From Candidatus Zixiibacteriota bacterium (lineage in GTDB: Bacteria > Zixibacteria > MSB-5A5 > GN15 > PGXB01), in assembly GCA_003641425.1 (NCBI GenBank), contig QNAH01000011.1, positions 1 to 16,739 on the forward strand: 16,739 nucleotides of DNA, given 5' to 3'. The position numbers and the translations under genes are program-made. Under the pieces are notes generated by a model, which saw only the letters and a program-made list of their open reading frames with translations, ran no database searches and had not been told where the DNA came from. Numbering within the stretch: the stretch's first letter is position 1; each line of letters begins with the position of its first letter. Positions 9,197-16,052 of the stretch are shown here, piece after piece.

Positions 9197-10500
9197 ATTC
9201 TCCCCAGCCCGAGAAATACGGTGTGAAGCGACACGGCCAGGACGATGAATAATATTCCGGCATGCTCTGCCTTCATTCCCAAAAAGCGGTACTCGATTGA
9301 GCTGTCTTTACAACTTCCGATACAATCCCCGCAGAGAGTGCATGATATGCCCGGTTTGCGTTTTTTAATGTCGGTCAGATTAAGGGCATCATAGCGGCAG
9401 GACAAGCGGCATATTCCGCAGTCATTGCAACTGTCGTTAATCCTGATCCGAAACGGCGAGATTTTTCCAATCCATACCACCAGCACCCCTATCGGGCACC
9501 AGGTTGTGCAGTGAGTCATGGCGCCTGATTTTCGTGACCAGATCACCATAATGCCGACCCCTGCCAATCCAAACAACAAACCCATAAAAGTAGCCACGGT
9601 CATCGAAACCCCGGCCAGACGCAGGCCGACGGCCGTTAAAGTTATCAATATAAACATGGCGATCTGAACCGGTTTTCGCCAGGCCGGCAATTTTTTTGGT
9701 TTGCGGCGTTTTCTCGAAGCGGCATCGTCCCAAGACCCGATATAGCAAAGATAGCTACACCAGGCCGGTCCGATAAGCACCACCGCTCCCGCGAAAAGAA
9801 ACAACATAATCGAAGTTTCCCATCGGAACAGCGGCCCGGCGATAATCATGGCCGGTATTGGAAGGTGCAGTTTTCCGGTCATCAGGAATTGCTCCATCCC
9901 GGCCAGACCCAGAACAAGTTGGCCGAAGAATACAACCGAGAACAGGGCCCAGACTCGTCGCCGCCATTTTGCCGATTGTGTCCGATCGAGCATTTTTTCA
10001 GTTATAAACGCGGCGTAAACCGCAAGAAAAAATATCTCGATCCAGCCGCCGCCCGGTATAAATCTCTCCAGCAATAAAAGCGGCAGTTTTACCTTAAACT
10101 GTACCGTGGTAAGAATGAATCCGGTCAGGAAAAATGCCGCCGCCGAAGGTTTGGCCGTTTCCATTGCCCGGCTGTATGTTCCGGCCAACTTTTTCCGGCT
10201 GAAAACCAGGGCTGATAATGCGGTCAGAAGAGTTACTGTACCGAGTATAACAGCCAGCCGCATCCACGGCATCCCCAGCGCCTGGCGGATGTGAATAAAC
10301 GCAAAAGTGGTATTGATCCATACCATGGCCCCAAGTAATAGAAGGCCCGGGATGACATAGGCGACCCATCGCCGCTTCATGAATAGTATCAACGGGGCCG
10401 AGGTGGATACCACGGCCAGACCGACATTGCCGGTTCGATAAAAATGGGCCGCCATAATTAACGCCGATAACAAAACAGGTGATAATCTTACCAAATTCAT
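9193..10500 (-). CDS. Membrane polyferredoxin, NapH/CcoG-like, with extra N-terminal membrane domain
   Basis: A 435-residue inner-membrane iron-sulfur protein. The core (about 140-405) has transmembrane helices, two membrane-edge C-x3-C pairs (Cys248/Cys252 and Cys331/Cys335, the latter CTTWCP), and two ferredoxin clusters: C358-x2-C-x2-C-x3-C368 and C387-x2-C-x2-C-x3-C397. This is the NapH/NosR/CcoG arrangement, which passes electrons between quinol and soluble or periplasmic acceptors. The first ~105 residues form a separate block of about four hydrophobic helices that is not part of the usual core, so this looks like a fusion. It is the last gene of a five-gene operon and starts 16 nt after the cupin stop. 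ATG at 10500 has GGGA about 8 nt upstream. Function in this operon (electron delivery to a redox enzyme) is inferred; no nitrate reductase subunits are present. Confidence 0.82.
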   Translation of the reverse strand: MNLVRLSPVLLSALIMAAHFYRTGNVGLAVVSTSAPLILFMKRRWVAYVIPGLLLLGAMVWINTTFAFIHIRQALGMPWMRLAVILGTVTLLTALSALVFSRKKLAGTYSRAMETAKPSAAAFFLTGFILTTVQFKVKLPLLLLERFIPGGGWIEIFFLAVYAAFITEKMLDRTQSAKWRRRVWALFSVVFFGQLVLGLAGMEQFLMTGKLHLPIPAMIIAGPLFRWETSIMLFLFAGAVVLIGPAWCSYLCYIGSWDDAASRKRRKPKKLPAWRKPVQIAMFILITLTAVGLRLAGVSMTVATFMGLLFGLAGVGIMVIWSRKSGAMTHCTTWCPIGVLVVWIGKISPFRIRINDSCNDCGICRLSCRYDALNLTDIKKRKPGISCTLCGDCIGSCKDSSIEYRFLGMKAEHAGILFIVLAVSLHTVFLGLGRI

Positions 10501-10516
10501 GGTAACATTCCCGAAA

Positions 10517-10864
10517 TCAATCCTTAACCATGGTCAGGAGCATCTTAAATTTTTTAACGGCTTTAAGGCCATGCGGTACGTTGGCCGGCATCATAACCGT
10601 CTCACCGGCGCGGGTCGGAACAGTCTCACCGCCGATAACAAGTTGGACTTCCCCATCGAGCACCTGCACCAGAGCATCGAACGGAGCCGAATGTTCACTT
10701 AACTCCTGACCGGCATCGAAAGAGAATAGCGTCACCGTTCCGCCCTTGTTTTTGACAATTGTCCGGCTTACCACCGAGCCCTCGACATAGCCGAGAAGGT
10801 CATCCAGGCGATGCACCTTCGACGGCGTCAATGCTCCGCTCTGTTTTTTGGCTTCTTCAGTCAT
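10517..10864 (-). CDS. Small cupin-domain protein
   Basis: A 115-residue single-domain cupin. Motif 1 is recognisable as LSEHSAPFDALVQVLDGEVQLVIGG (about residues 55-79) and motif 2 as MMPANVPHGLKA (about 91-102). The metal-ligand set is incomplete compared with classical cupins: only His58 and the His in VPHG are obvious, with Asp63 in place of a second His. This type often sits among redox and nitrogen-oxide response genes; its reaction is unknown. The ATG overlaps the 3' end of the upstream DUF1858 gene by 8 nt, so the two are translationally coupled, with GGGAGAA upstream of the start inside that gene. It is 16 nt from the polyferredoxin start. Confidence 0.85.
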   Translation of the reverse strand: MTEEAKKQSGALTPSKVHRLDDLLGYVEGSVVSRTIVKNKGGTVTLFSFDAGQELSEHSAPFDALVQVLDGEVQLVIGGETVPTRAGETVMMPANVPHGLKAVKKFKMLLTMVKD

Positions 10865-11411
10865 TTATTTCATTCTCCCTTTTTGCTATTCGAGTGAAAT
10901 ACGTATTATACAATTCTTCTGCTTCCCGAACGGTCCATGCTTCATAATTCTTTCCGCGGGCAATGCCGATCAGGGGAGCCGGTTGGAACGATGTCACCAG
11001 CAGGCCAATACGGCCGTTCGGTATGGTCTCCATAAAAGCAAAGAAATCCTTCATCGGATTGCGTCCGGCTTCAATTATCGGCCGGGCGTCGAATGTCTTT
11101 TCCACCGCCTCACCGGAAAACCAGTCCGGCGGATGATCGGTCATGGTTTCCTCGTCGCCCGTATTGACGACAGTTTCCCGCCCAGTTGCTTTTCGCAGTT
11201 CATTTATAAGAAGCGCCAGTGATATGTTACCGACCCTGGCTACCTGGCGCAATGTAGCGACCTTTGCCACGGTACGGCGAAGAACCGGATTCCGCAATTT
11301 CCTGAAAGCCGGCGAAAGCGATATCAGAACCTCTTCAAGCTGTGGATTGTGGTCTATCAATTCTCCCAGCTTGCTATCCGGAGTAATTTCAATATTTACT
11401 CCACTTTTCAT
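10857..11411 (-). CDS. DUF1858 plus DUF2249-like two-domain protein
   Basis: A 184-residue soluble protein. Residues 8-75 (ITPDSKLGELIDHNPQLEEV... followed by TLRQVARVGNISLALLINELR) match the DUF1858 helical fold, a small domain found in anaerobes next to hemerythrins and iron-sulfur proteins. Residues ~105-178 (FDARPII, then FFAFMETIPNGRIGLLVTSF, then QPAPLIGIARGKNYEAWTV) resemble the DUF2249/SirA-like fold, seen in nitric-oxide-related gene clusters. Neither domain has a proven biochemical function, and there are no cysteines. It lies 13 nt after the DUF438-hemerythrin gene and overlaps the cupin start, in the middle of the operon. The DUF1858 call is good; the DUF2249 call is by pattern memory and less sure. 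Confidence 0.8.
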   Translation of the reverse strand: MKSGVNIEITPDSKLGELIDHNPQLEEVLISLSPAFRKLRNPVLRRTVAKVATLRQVARVGNISLALLINELRKATGRETVVNTGDEETMTDHPPDWFSGEAVEKTFDARPIIEAGRNPMKDFFAFMETIPNGRIGLLVTSFQPAPLIGIARGKNYEAWTVREAEELYNTYFTRIAKRENEIND

Positions 11412-11424
11412 ATAAATCTTCCGA

Positions 11425-12657
11425 TCATTTGCTATAATTCAACAGTCTCTTCTCGCCTTTGAGCTTTCTTTTCCCGGTCAAATCCTGGCTGACCTCCAAA
11501 GTTCCCAGATACTCGCCCTCCTCCGAGCGAAGGGCCATATATTCGATACTTATAAAACGTCCCTTCATTTCGATCCAGAACGCGGCTTGATCTTCTTTAT
11601 TCGAATGAAAATCGTCGAGTATCTTTTGGACGATGTGAACGCTTGACGGGGGATGACATAACTGAACTTTTCGGCCCAGAATAGCCCTGTTGCGCGCGAA
11701 AATTCGTTCTTTTCCCTGTGTGAAAAAACGTACCGTGTCATCTTTATCGACAAAGGTGAGATCAAATGGAATCGTGTTCAGGACAGCTGTCAACTCAGCG
11801 GGAGTGAAGCTTCCGCTGGGAAGCTGGATCCTTTCGGCTTCGGAGTTCGGGACGGATTCGGACGAAATTCTATCAGGTTTCCAAATTTCTAAGGGATCGT
11901 AAAGGCAGAATCCGATTTCGACACTCTGCTGATAAATATGATACCATTCCTCATCGGACAGGGTATCCATGCACATCGGAAATAGAATATTCTCTTCTTT
12001 GTAAATCATTTCTTCGACTGCATCGACGGCAGGTTGCAGAATCAGGTCAATTATCGATTTCAGCTCCCCGCCGCTCAGCGATTCCGGATTTCTTATCGCC
12101 TCGACAGCCGCTTTGAGAAATTCACGTATTTCATCATGTTTACCCCACATCACTTTGGGAGGTCCTGTAATCTCGTGCTTTTCAAGATACGGGAAAAGAA
12201 GATTTTCTTTGCGGCTGTAATGCTTTTCTGTATCGGTCAGGGCGATTATATGGGTCCTGATATCCGACGCAACATTGGATACATCTGTCTCATCAGGATT
12301 TTTTTTCACATGTTCGAATAGCCCTGCAAGAGAGTTCAATTCCCATTTGATGGCACGGTTTTCTTCAATAAAGGTATGCACCGGGTGCCCGGCCGGAGCG
12401 GCTTTCGCGCCCTCGAGGTCAATTGCACCTTTTAATACCGCCGAGTGAAGGTCACAAAGTTTTAATATCTCTTCTTCAGGCAACCCCTCGGCGATAAGTT
12501 CCTGTTCGACTTCGACTACATCGCCATAAGGAACTTGACTTAAAAGCTTTGCCAATTGCTTGCCCACGGCTTCGGGCGTTTCACCTTCATGAAGTTGAAG
12601 AATCATATGCTTCAAAAGCGCTTTGCGCTTTTGAGCGTTGTCGATTAATTCGCTCAT
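11425..12657 (-). CDS. DUF438 - hemerythrin - PAS sensor protein
   Basis: A 410-residue cytoplasmic protein with three domains. An N-terminal DUF438 helical domain spans about 1-75. A hemerythrin-like domain spans about 95-235, with iron-ligand motifs HTFIEEN, HYSRKENLLFPYLEKH, MWGKHDEI and a later KEENILFPM. A PAS domain at about 285-395 has NTIPFDLTFVDKDDTVRFF and LCHPPSSVHIVQKILDDF. Hemerythrin di-iron centres bind O2 or NO and PAS domains bind small ligands, so a sensor or scavenger role in redox or nitrosative stress is likely. No kinase, cyclase or DNA-binding output domain follows, so the output is unknown. I chose ATG 12657 (GGAG about 9 nt upstream) rather than the in-frame 12678 start. 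Its ATG overlaps the TGA of the upstream iron-sulfur gene (ATGA), a sign of translational coupling. Confidence 0.9.
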   Translation of the reverse strand: MSELIDNAQKRKALLKHMILQLHEGETPEAVGKQLAKLLSQVPYGDVVEVEQELIAEGLPEEEILKLCDLHSAVLKGAIDLEGAKAAPAGHPVHTFIEENRAIKWELNSLAGLFEHVKKNPDETDVSNVASDIRTHIIALTDTEKHYSRKENLLFPYLEKHEITGPPKVMWGKHDEIREFLKAAVEAIRNPESLSGGELKSIIDLILQPAVDAVEEMIYKEENILFPMCMDTLSDEEWYHIYQQSVEIGFCLYDPLEIWKPDRISSESVPNSEAERIQLPSGSFTPAELTAVLNTIPFDLTFVDKDDTVRFFTQGKERIFARNRAILGRKVQLCHPPSSVHIVQKILDDFHSNKEDQAAFWIEMKGRFISIEYMALRSEEGEYLGTLEVSQDLTGKRKLKGEKRLLNYSK

Positions 12658-13439
12658 TTTGGTATCTCCTGATGACACGGAAATTGACTTACTTCGAGAA
12701 TATTACCCTTTATACCCAACCTCGTCAGCAAAACCGGTATTTCGACACCCGCCTCATCCAATGCCGTTTCGACCAGCCTGACCATCCCCCTGCAACAGGG
12801 GACTTCCATGTATGCGATTTCAATCGATTTTATCCGGTTCTGCATAAAAATTCGAGTCAGCTTATCCAGATAGTGCTGCACATCATCCAGTTTGGGACAA
12901 CCGATCAGAAGCGTCCGACCGGCCAGAAACTTCTCATGAAAATCGGGGCAGGCAAACGGAACACAGTCAGCGGCAATAACCAGATTGGCATTATCAAAAT
13001 ACGGCGCTTTAATCGGCGCCAGCATCAGTTGCACCGGCCAGTTGGCAAGGCGCGAAGGTCTGCCCCCCTGAGATGCCTTCGCCTGCCCTGCCACTTTTGC
13101 CGGATTAAAGGTCTGAAGTGTCTGAGACATCGAGCCCGGGCATGAGTGTACCGATGGTGCGACTTTGATCGGTTTTCTTTCGCGATGCACTGCTTTTTTA
13201 CTTCCGGCATTACTCAAAGCCGCTTCCTCGTTGAATTCGGCCGCCTCGCGCTCGATTATGGTGATGGCGTTCTGAGGGCAATCACCAATACACGCCCCCA
13301 GGCCGTCACAGTATGTATCGCTTATTAGTCTTGCTTTACCATTGATAAGATCAATCGCCCCTTCGGCACAGGCATGGACACAAAGCCCGCACCCGTCGCA
13401 TTTTTCCGGATCGATCCGTATGATTTTTCTTACAGCCAA
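12654..13439 (-). CDS. Ferredoxin-domain iron-sulfur protein with conserved C-terminal domain
   Basis: A 261-residue soluble protein. The first cluster motif is complete: C14-x2-C17-x2-C20-x3-C24. The second is CDGLGACIGDCP: Cys44, Cys50 and Cys54 with Leu47 where the second cysteine should be, so it may hold a three-iron cluster or use an outside ligand. The C-terminal ~130 residues have further cysteines at 159, 164, 181, 215, 216 and 255 (CVPFACPDF, LIGCPKLDD, EVPCCRGM). This family is widespread in anaerobes and is sometimes encoded beside hcp or other nitrosative-stress genes; its partner is unknown. There is no ATG: the start is TTG at 13439 with a weak GAGAG upstream. It is the first gene of the five-gene operon, about 66 nt downstream of a CRP/FNR-type palindrome. 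No hcp gene is in the window. Confidence 0.88.
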   Translation of the reverse strand: MAVRKIIRIDPEKCDGCGLCVHACAEGAIDLINGKARLISDTYCDGLGACIGDCPQNAITIIEREAAEFNEEAALSNAGSKKAVHRERKPIKVAPSVHSCPGSMSQTLQTFNPAKVAGQAKASQGGRPSRLANWPVQLMLAPIKAPYFDNANLVIAADCVPFACPDFHEKFLAGRTLLIGCPKLDDVQHYLDKLTRIFMQNRIKSIEIAYMEVPCCRGMVRLVETALDEAGVEIPVLLTRLGIKGNILEVSQFPCHQEIPK

Positions 13440-13477
13440 GGTATTACTCTCTTATATATTACTTTTTTGTCTGGTTT

Positions 13478-13520
13478 TAAATACGGCGGAAACGGTCATT
13501 AAGCATTGACTTAAGTCAAT
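13478..13520 (-). promoter_or_regulatory. Class II CRP/FNR-type promoter of the five-gene redox operon
   Basis: ATTGACTTAAGTCAAT at 13505-13520 is a perfect 16-bp palindrome of the TTGAC-N4-GTCAA type used by FNR-like regulators. A weak -10, TATTTA on the minus strand, lies at 13478-13483. A start about 7 nt beyond it (~13471) puts the palindrome centre at -41.5, the standard position for class II activation. There is no good -35, as expected for an activator-dependent promoter. The site begins 4 bp after the stop of the regulator gene that probably binds it. Confidence 0.75.
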
Positions 13521-13524
13521 AGAG

Positions 13525-14202
13525 TCAGATTTTTTCGCCGTCGGCGATTTGATTCAGCCGTGCCCCGTCTTTGATTGTGATCTCTCTTCCGTTGACCACA
13601 ACAATATTCAAGTCGCTGAGTTTCTTGAGATTACGCGACAAAGTTTCGCTGATTGTCCCCAGGCGATTGGCCAGTTCGGCCTTGGTGGAATCAAGATGGA
13701 TGGAATTGCTCCCTGTTTTTTCGGCTCGGTACAGCAAGTATGAAGCCAGCCTTGCCGGGACCTCTTTCAGAGACAGTTCCTCGACCTGGCGGGTAAAATC
13801 GCGGACAAAGGCGGCCATCGAGCCGATTATTTTAACAGAGATCTCGGGATATTTTTTCAGCAGATTCAAAAATCCTTCTTTCGGGAAAAATGCCGCCGAG
13901 GAATCATCGGCCGCCACACAGTTGGCCGGATATTTATCACCCTTGAATATGGCTGCCTCGGCAAACAATTGCCCCGGCTTGATGATGTGAATGGTGTACT
14001 CTTTGCCGTCCGGTGACGCTTTATATATGCGGACACGTCCCGACAGGAGAACAAAGAAACCACCGGCCGGATCACCCTCGAAAAAGAGGGTTTTACCGGA
14101 TGGTATATCGATAAAACGGGCAATCGAGGCTACCGCCTGCAGTTCATTTTTGTCGAGACCGGAACAAAGATTCGTCCGGGACAGCAATTCGATATTTTTC
14201 AT
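13525..14202 (-). CDS. CRP/FNR-family transcriptional regulator
   Basis: A 225-residue protein. The N-terminal cyclic-nucleotide-binding-like beta barrel (about 10-125) has the family motif GKTLFFEGDPAGGFFVLLSGRVRIYK. A long dimer helix follows, then a winged helix at about 145-215. The recognition helix reads TISETLSRNLKKL, with Glu186, Ser189 and Arg190 in the E-x2-S-R arrangement that reads TTGA half-sites in FNR. Only two cysteines (13 and 95) are present, so it lacks the FNR-type iron-sulfur cluster; the signal is unknown and may be haem, NO or a small ligand as in DNR/HcpR-like proteins. I prefer the ATG at 14202, 16 nt after the upstream cupin stop. A GTG at 14259 would overlap that gene by 41 nt. 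Neither start has a strong ribosome binding site, suggesting coupling to cupin translation. Confidence 0.9.
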   Translation of the reverse strand: MKNIELLSRTNLCSGLDKNELQAVASIARFIDIPSGKTLFFEGDPAGGFFVLLSGRVRIYKASPDGKEYTIHIIKPGQLFAEAAIFKGDKYPANCVAADDSSAAFFPKEGFLNLLKKYPEISVKIIGSMAAFVRDFTRQVEELSLKEVPARLASYLLYRAEKTGSNSIHLDSTKAELANRLGTISETLSRNLKKLSDLNIVVVNGREITIKDGARLNQIADGEKI

Positions 14203-14218
14203 AGCGAGCAATGAAATG

Positions 14219-14596
14219 CTATTGGTTCGATTTTTTGATTTGTTCGATAAAATCCTCACGCGCCGGATTAAATATATCCAGCATCACAAACGGTGCATCT
14301 CCAAGACACCTGGCACTGTGTAATATATTTGACGGGAAAACACAGACATCTCCCTTCTCAACAACATGCTCCTTGCCCCCGATTTTCATCCGTGCCTTGC
14401 CGGAACGCACCATCCCGACCTGTTCATGAGGGTGTTTATGTTCCGGGACCTCACAGCCCGGCTGGATCGTGGTCAGCACCATCATTATATTTTCACCGGC
14501 CAGACCGGTCAGCACGGCACTGTCGATGCCCTCCATCGGTGAAAAATGGGGCGCTTTATCCGGATCAATAAAATATTTTTCTTTATCCGGACTCAT
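14219..14596 (-). CDS. Cupin-domain protein, metal-binding type
   Basis: A 125-residue single-domain cupin with a well-preserved metal site. Motif 1, PEHKHPHEQVGMVRSGKARMKIGG (about 51-74), supplies His53, His55 and probably Glu58. Motif 2, FPSNILHSARCLGD (about 87-100), supplies His93. Such small cupins may be sensors, isomerases or dioxygenase-like; no substrate can be named. The ATG at 14596 follows a strong GGAGG with 5 nt spacing. It is 16 nt upstream of the CRP/FNR-family regulator and probably cotranscribed with it from the promoter at 14642-14670, so it may modify or supply the regulator's signal. That link is inferred only from position. Confidence 0.87.
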   Translation of the reverse strand: MSPDKEKYFIDPDKAPHFSPMEGIDSAVLTGLAGENIMMVLTTIQPGCEVPEHKHPHEQVGMVRSGKARMKIGGKEHVVEKGDVCVFPSNILHSARCLGDAPFVMLDIFNPAREDFIEQIKKSNQ

Positions 14597-14641
14597 ATAT
14601 CCTCCAGATTAAATTATGATCAAGAAACCTGAGATTGATGT

Positions 14642-14670
14642 AATATAATCATTTAAACCGCCAATATCAA
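14642..14670 (-). promoter_or_regulatory. Sigma-70-type promoter for the cupin-regulator pair
   Basis: On the minus strand TTGATA (14665-14670), a 17-bp spacer and TATATT (14642-14647). The expected start is near 14635, about 40 nt before the cupin ATG. The -35 overlaps the last codons of the methyltransferase gene. Confidence 0.6.
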
Positions 14671-15416
14671 TTTTCCGCTTCTTTAACCGCCACCGCCATA
14701 ATCTCGATCTCATCCAATTTGATTTCCCTTCGCCCCCAGTCACCTGCGGTACCACCCCAGATATTTTCAGTCCTGAAACCGGCCAGGCGCAAAAACAGCT
14801 TAAGCTCCGAGCCGATATAACCCTTCTCCCGAACATGGACTTTCCTTTTGCCCTCGCCGGAACCATATTCCATCTCGACCGACTCGACTACATGGACAGG
14901 ATCGAAATTGCCGCTGGCAACATCTTCCTGCTTATACTTGCGGATCTTCTGCATGGCATTGGGAACCGTAATAATAAATTTCCCGCCTGTATCCAATGCC
15001 GCATTGACATTACGCAAAATCATCAGGTCGCGCTCGATCGGGTCATCACCCAGACCTAGAAGCGAAAATGCCCCCTCGCATAAACATATCGCAGCATCGA
15101 ATTTTTTGTCCGGTTTATAAGCCGCGGCGTTATTGTGTACCAGTTCGATTGTGACTCCCGCAGAGGCGGCCGCCTTTTCGGCCTCCGCCAGCATACCTGA
15201 CGATAAATCCACCCCGGTCATCTTAAAACCGCGGCGTGCAAATTCAACAGCATGCCGCCCGGTGCCGCAGCCAACATCGAGTATCGTGTTGCCAGGCTGA
15301 AGCTTAAGCTCCTCCATCAAAAAATCGACTTCTTCCCGAGCGTTTTTTACAAATACTTCCCCCATATAACGGGACGCGTGGCCGTCAAAAAATTCTTCCC
15401 AGCCTTTTTTTGTCAT
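14667..15416 (-). CDS. Class I SAM-dependent methyltransferase
   Basis: A 249-residue protein with a complete Rossmann-type methyltransferase core. SAM motif I, ILDVGCGTGRHAVEFARRG, is at about 45-63. The acidic motif II follows as MTGVDLSSGMLAEAEKAA, and DAAICLCEGAFSLLG is a motif IV-like segment at about 107-121. The opening residues (WEEFFDGHASRY) are the usual start of the Methyltransf_11/25-type group. The substrate cannot be predicted. The ATG at 15416 has AAGG upstream at about 10 nt. It lies 70 nt before the cupin, in the same direction, and may contribute some readthrough into the regulator unit, but that unit has its own promoter. The gene follows the ~980-bp noncoding region. Confidence 0.9.
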   Translation of the reverse strand: MTKKGWEEFFDGHASRYMGEVFVKNAREEVDFLMEELKLQPGNTILDVGCGTGRHAVEFARRGFKMTGVDLSSGMLAEAEKAAASAGVTIELVHNNAAAYKPDKKFDAAICLCEGAFSLLGLGDDPIERDLMILRNVNAALDTGGKFIITVPNAMQKIRKYKQEDVASGNFDPVHVVESVEMEYGSGEGKRKVHVREKGYIGSELKLFLRLAGFRTENIWGGTAGDWGRREIKLDEIEIMAVAVKEAEN

Positions 15417-15625
15417 TACAAAAACCGCCTTTCAGTCATTATAAGGTCAATTTATACGGCACAAATTTTTAAATATCAATACGATTCTTGAACATTTCTG
15501 TTTCGCCTGGATGGAATCCATTCTTGCTTGAAAACCGGCTTATCAATCGGCAACCTGAATACTCCATATTTTAACAGAAAAAAACGAGAGTCGGGAACAA
15601 TTAAGGGCGGTCTTTGTCTTAACGA

Positions 15626-15759
15626 ATGCGGCACAGACTAAAAAGGTGTTTTTTGGTATTTGCCGCATCACCCTTGATTTTAAGGGGATTCGCAAAACCG
15701 CAACTCCGGGAAGAGCACAGTGGTATTTTCTATTATGGATCCCGGGGTTGTGTTTTTTT
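15626..15759 (+). ncRNA. Possible plus-strand small RNA 3' part with intrinsic terminator
   Basis: Three hairpins in a row are visible on the plus strand: ATGCGGCA (15626-15633) with TGCCGCAT (15661-15668), perfect over 8 bp; CCCTT (15671-15675) with AAGGG (15682-15686); and CTCCGGGA (15704-15711) with TCCCGGGG (15740-15747). The last is followed by TTGTG and then seven T (15753-15759), like a terminator. One pair in the last stem is G-U on the plus strand but A-C on the minus, which favours the plus strand. The 28-nt loop is large and no promoter was found upstream, so this is tentative. Confidence 0.25.
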
Positions 15760-15793
15760 ATTACTCCCAATTTATAATAGTCATTAAAAGGAA

Positions 15794-15854
15794 GCGGGGG
15801 TGCCCGGCTTGTATAAATCATGGAATGAGTTTAAAGCCGGTCGGAATCCCCCGC
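15794..15854. repeat. Nested GC-rich inverted repeat (large hairpin)
   Basis: The outer arms are GCGGGGG (15794-15800) and CCCCCGC (15848-15854), perfect over 7 bp. The inner arms are CCGGCTT (15804-15810) and AAGCCGG (15834-15840), also perfect over 7 bp, closing a 23-nt AT-rich loop. The structure is symmetrical, so the strand cannot be told. It is followed on the minus strand only by a loose T-rich run, a poor terminator. Confidence 0.6.
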
Positions 15855-15907
15855 CTATTCTATAGAATCCTCCCAAAACGGGCCTTTTAAGACTTTTGGA
15901 TGATTAT

Positions 15908-15994
15908 CACCGGGTCTTGTTCCTTCTTTGGGAGCGAGAAGCCCGTAATCCCGGTGTCGAATCAATGATGTCGACGGGCTGTTAGCCTCGCCCC
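15908..15994 (-). repeat. Complex inverted-repeat block with alternative pairings
   Basis: On the minus strand GGGGCGAG (complement of 15987-15994) can pair with CTCGCTCC (complement of 15931-15938) using one G-U. Inside it, AGCCCGT and ACGGGCT (15940-15946 with 15974-15980) pair perfectly over 7 bp, and GTCGA/TCGAC (956-960 with 971-975) can pair further in. A competing 7-bp stem, CACCGGG (15908-15914) with CCCGGTG (15950-15956), would break the inner structure. The G-U is an A-C mismatch on the plus strand, so a minus-strand RNA is favoured. Confidence 0.5.
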
Positions 15995-16013
15995 GCTAAA
16001 TACTCACCGTATC

Positions 16014-16052
16014 AAAAAAACAGACATCAATTAGCAAATACTGCAATGTCCG
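16014..16052 (-). terminator. Intrinsic terminator of the small RNA candidate
   Basis: On the minus strand CGGACAT (16046-16052) pairs with ATGTCTG (16021-16027) over 7 bp with one G-U, around an 18-nt loop that can form a short GCA/TGC inner stem. Seven T follow directly (plus-strand A at 16014-16020). The stem is only moderately stable, but the uninterrupted T tract and strand-specific wobble fit a real terminator. Confidence 0.6.

Noticed and set aside
7202..10765. Repeated TTGACAATTGTC at 7202 and near 10753 as a shared operator
   Set aside because: The second copy lies inside the coding sequence of a cupin and far from any start, so a shared operator is unlikely.
15510..15526. Plus-strand sigma-54-like TGG...TTGC near the methyltransferase
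   Set aside because: The GG to GC spacing is 11 bp instead of the strictly required 10.
15543..15821. 92-codon minus-strand open frame in the noncoding interval
   Set aside because: No ribosome binding site, no recognisable domain, rare composition, and it runs through several hairpins better explained as RNA or repeat structure.
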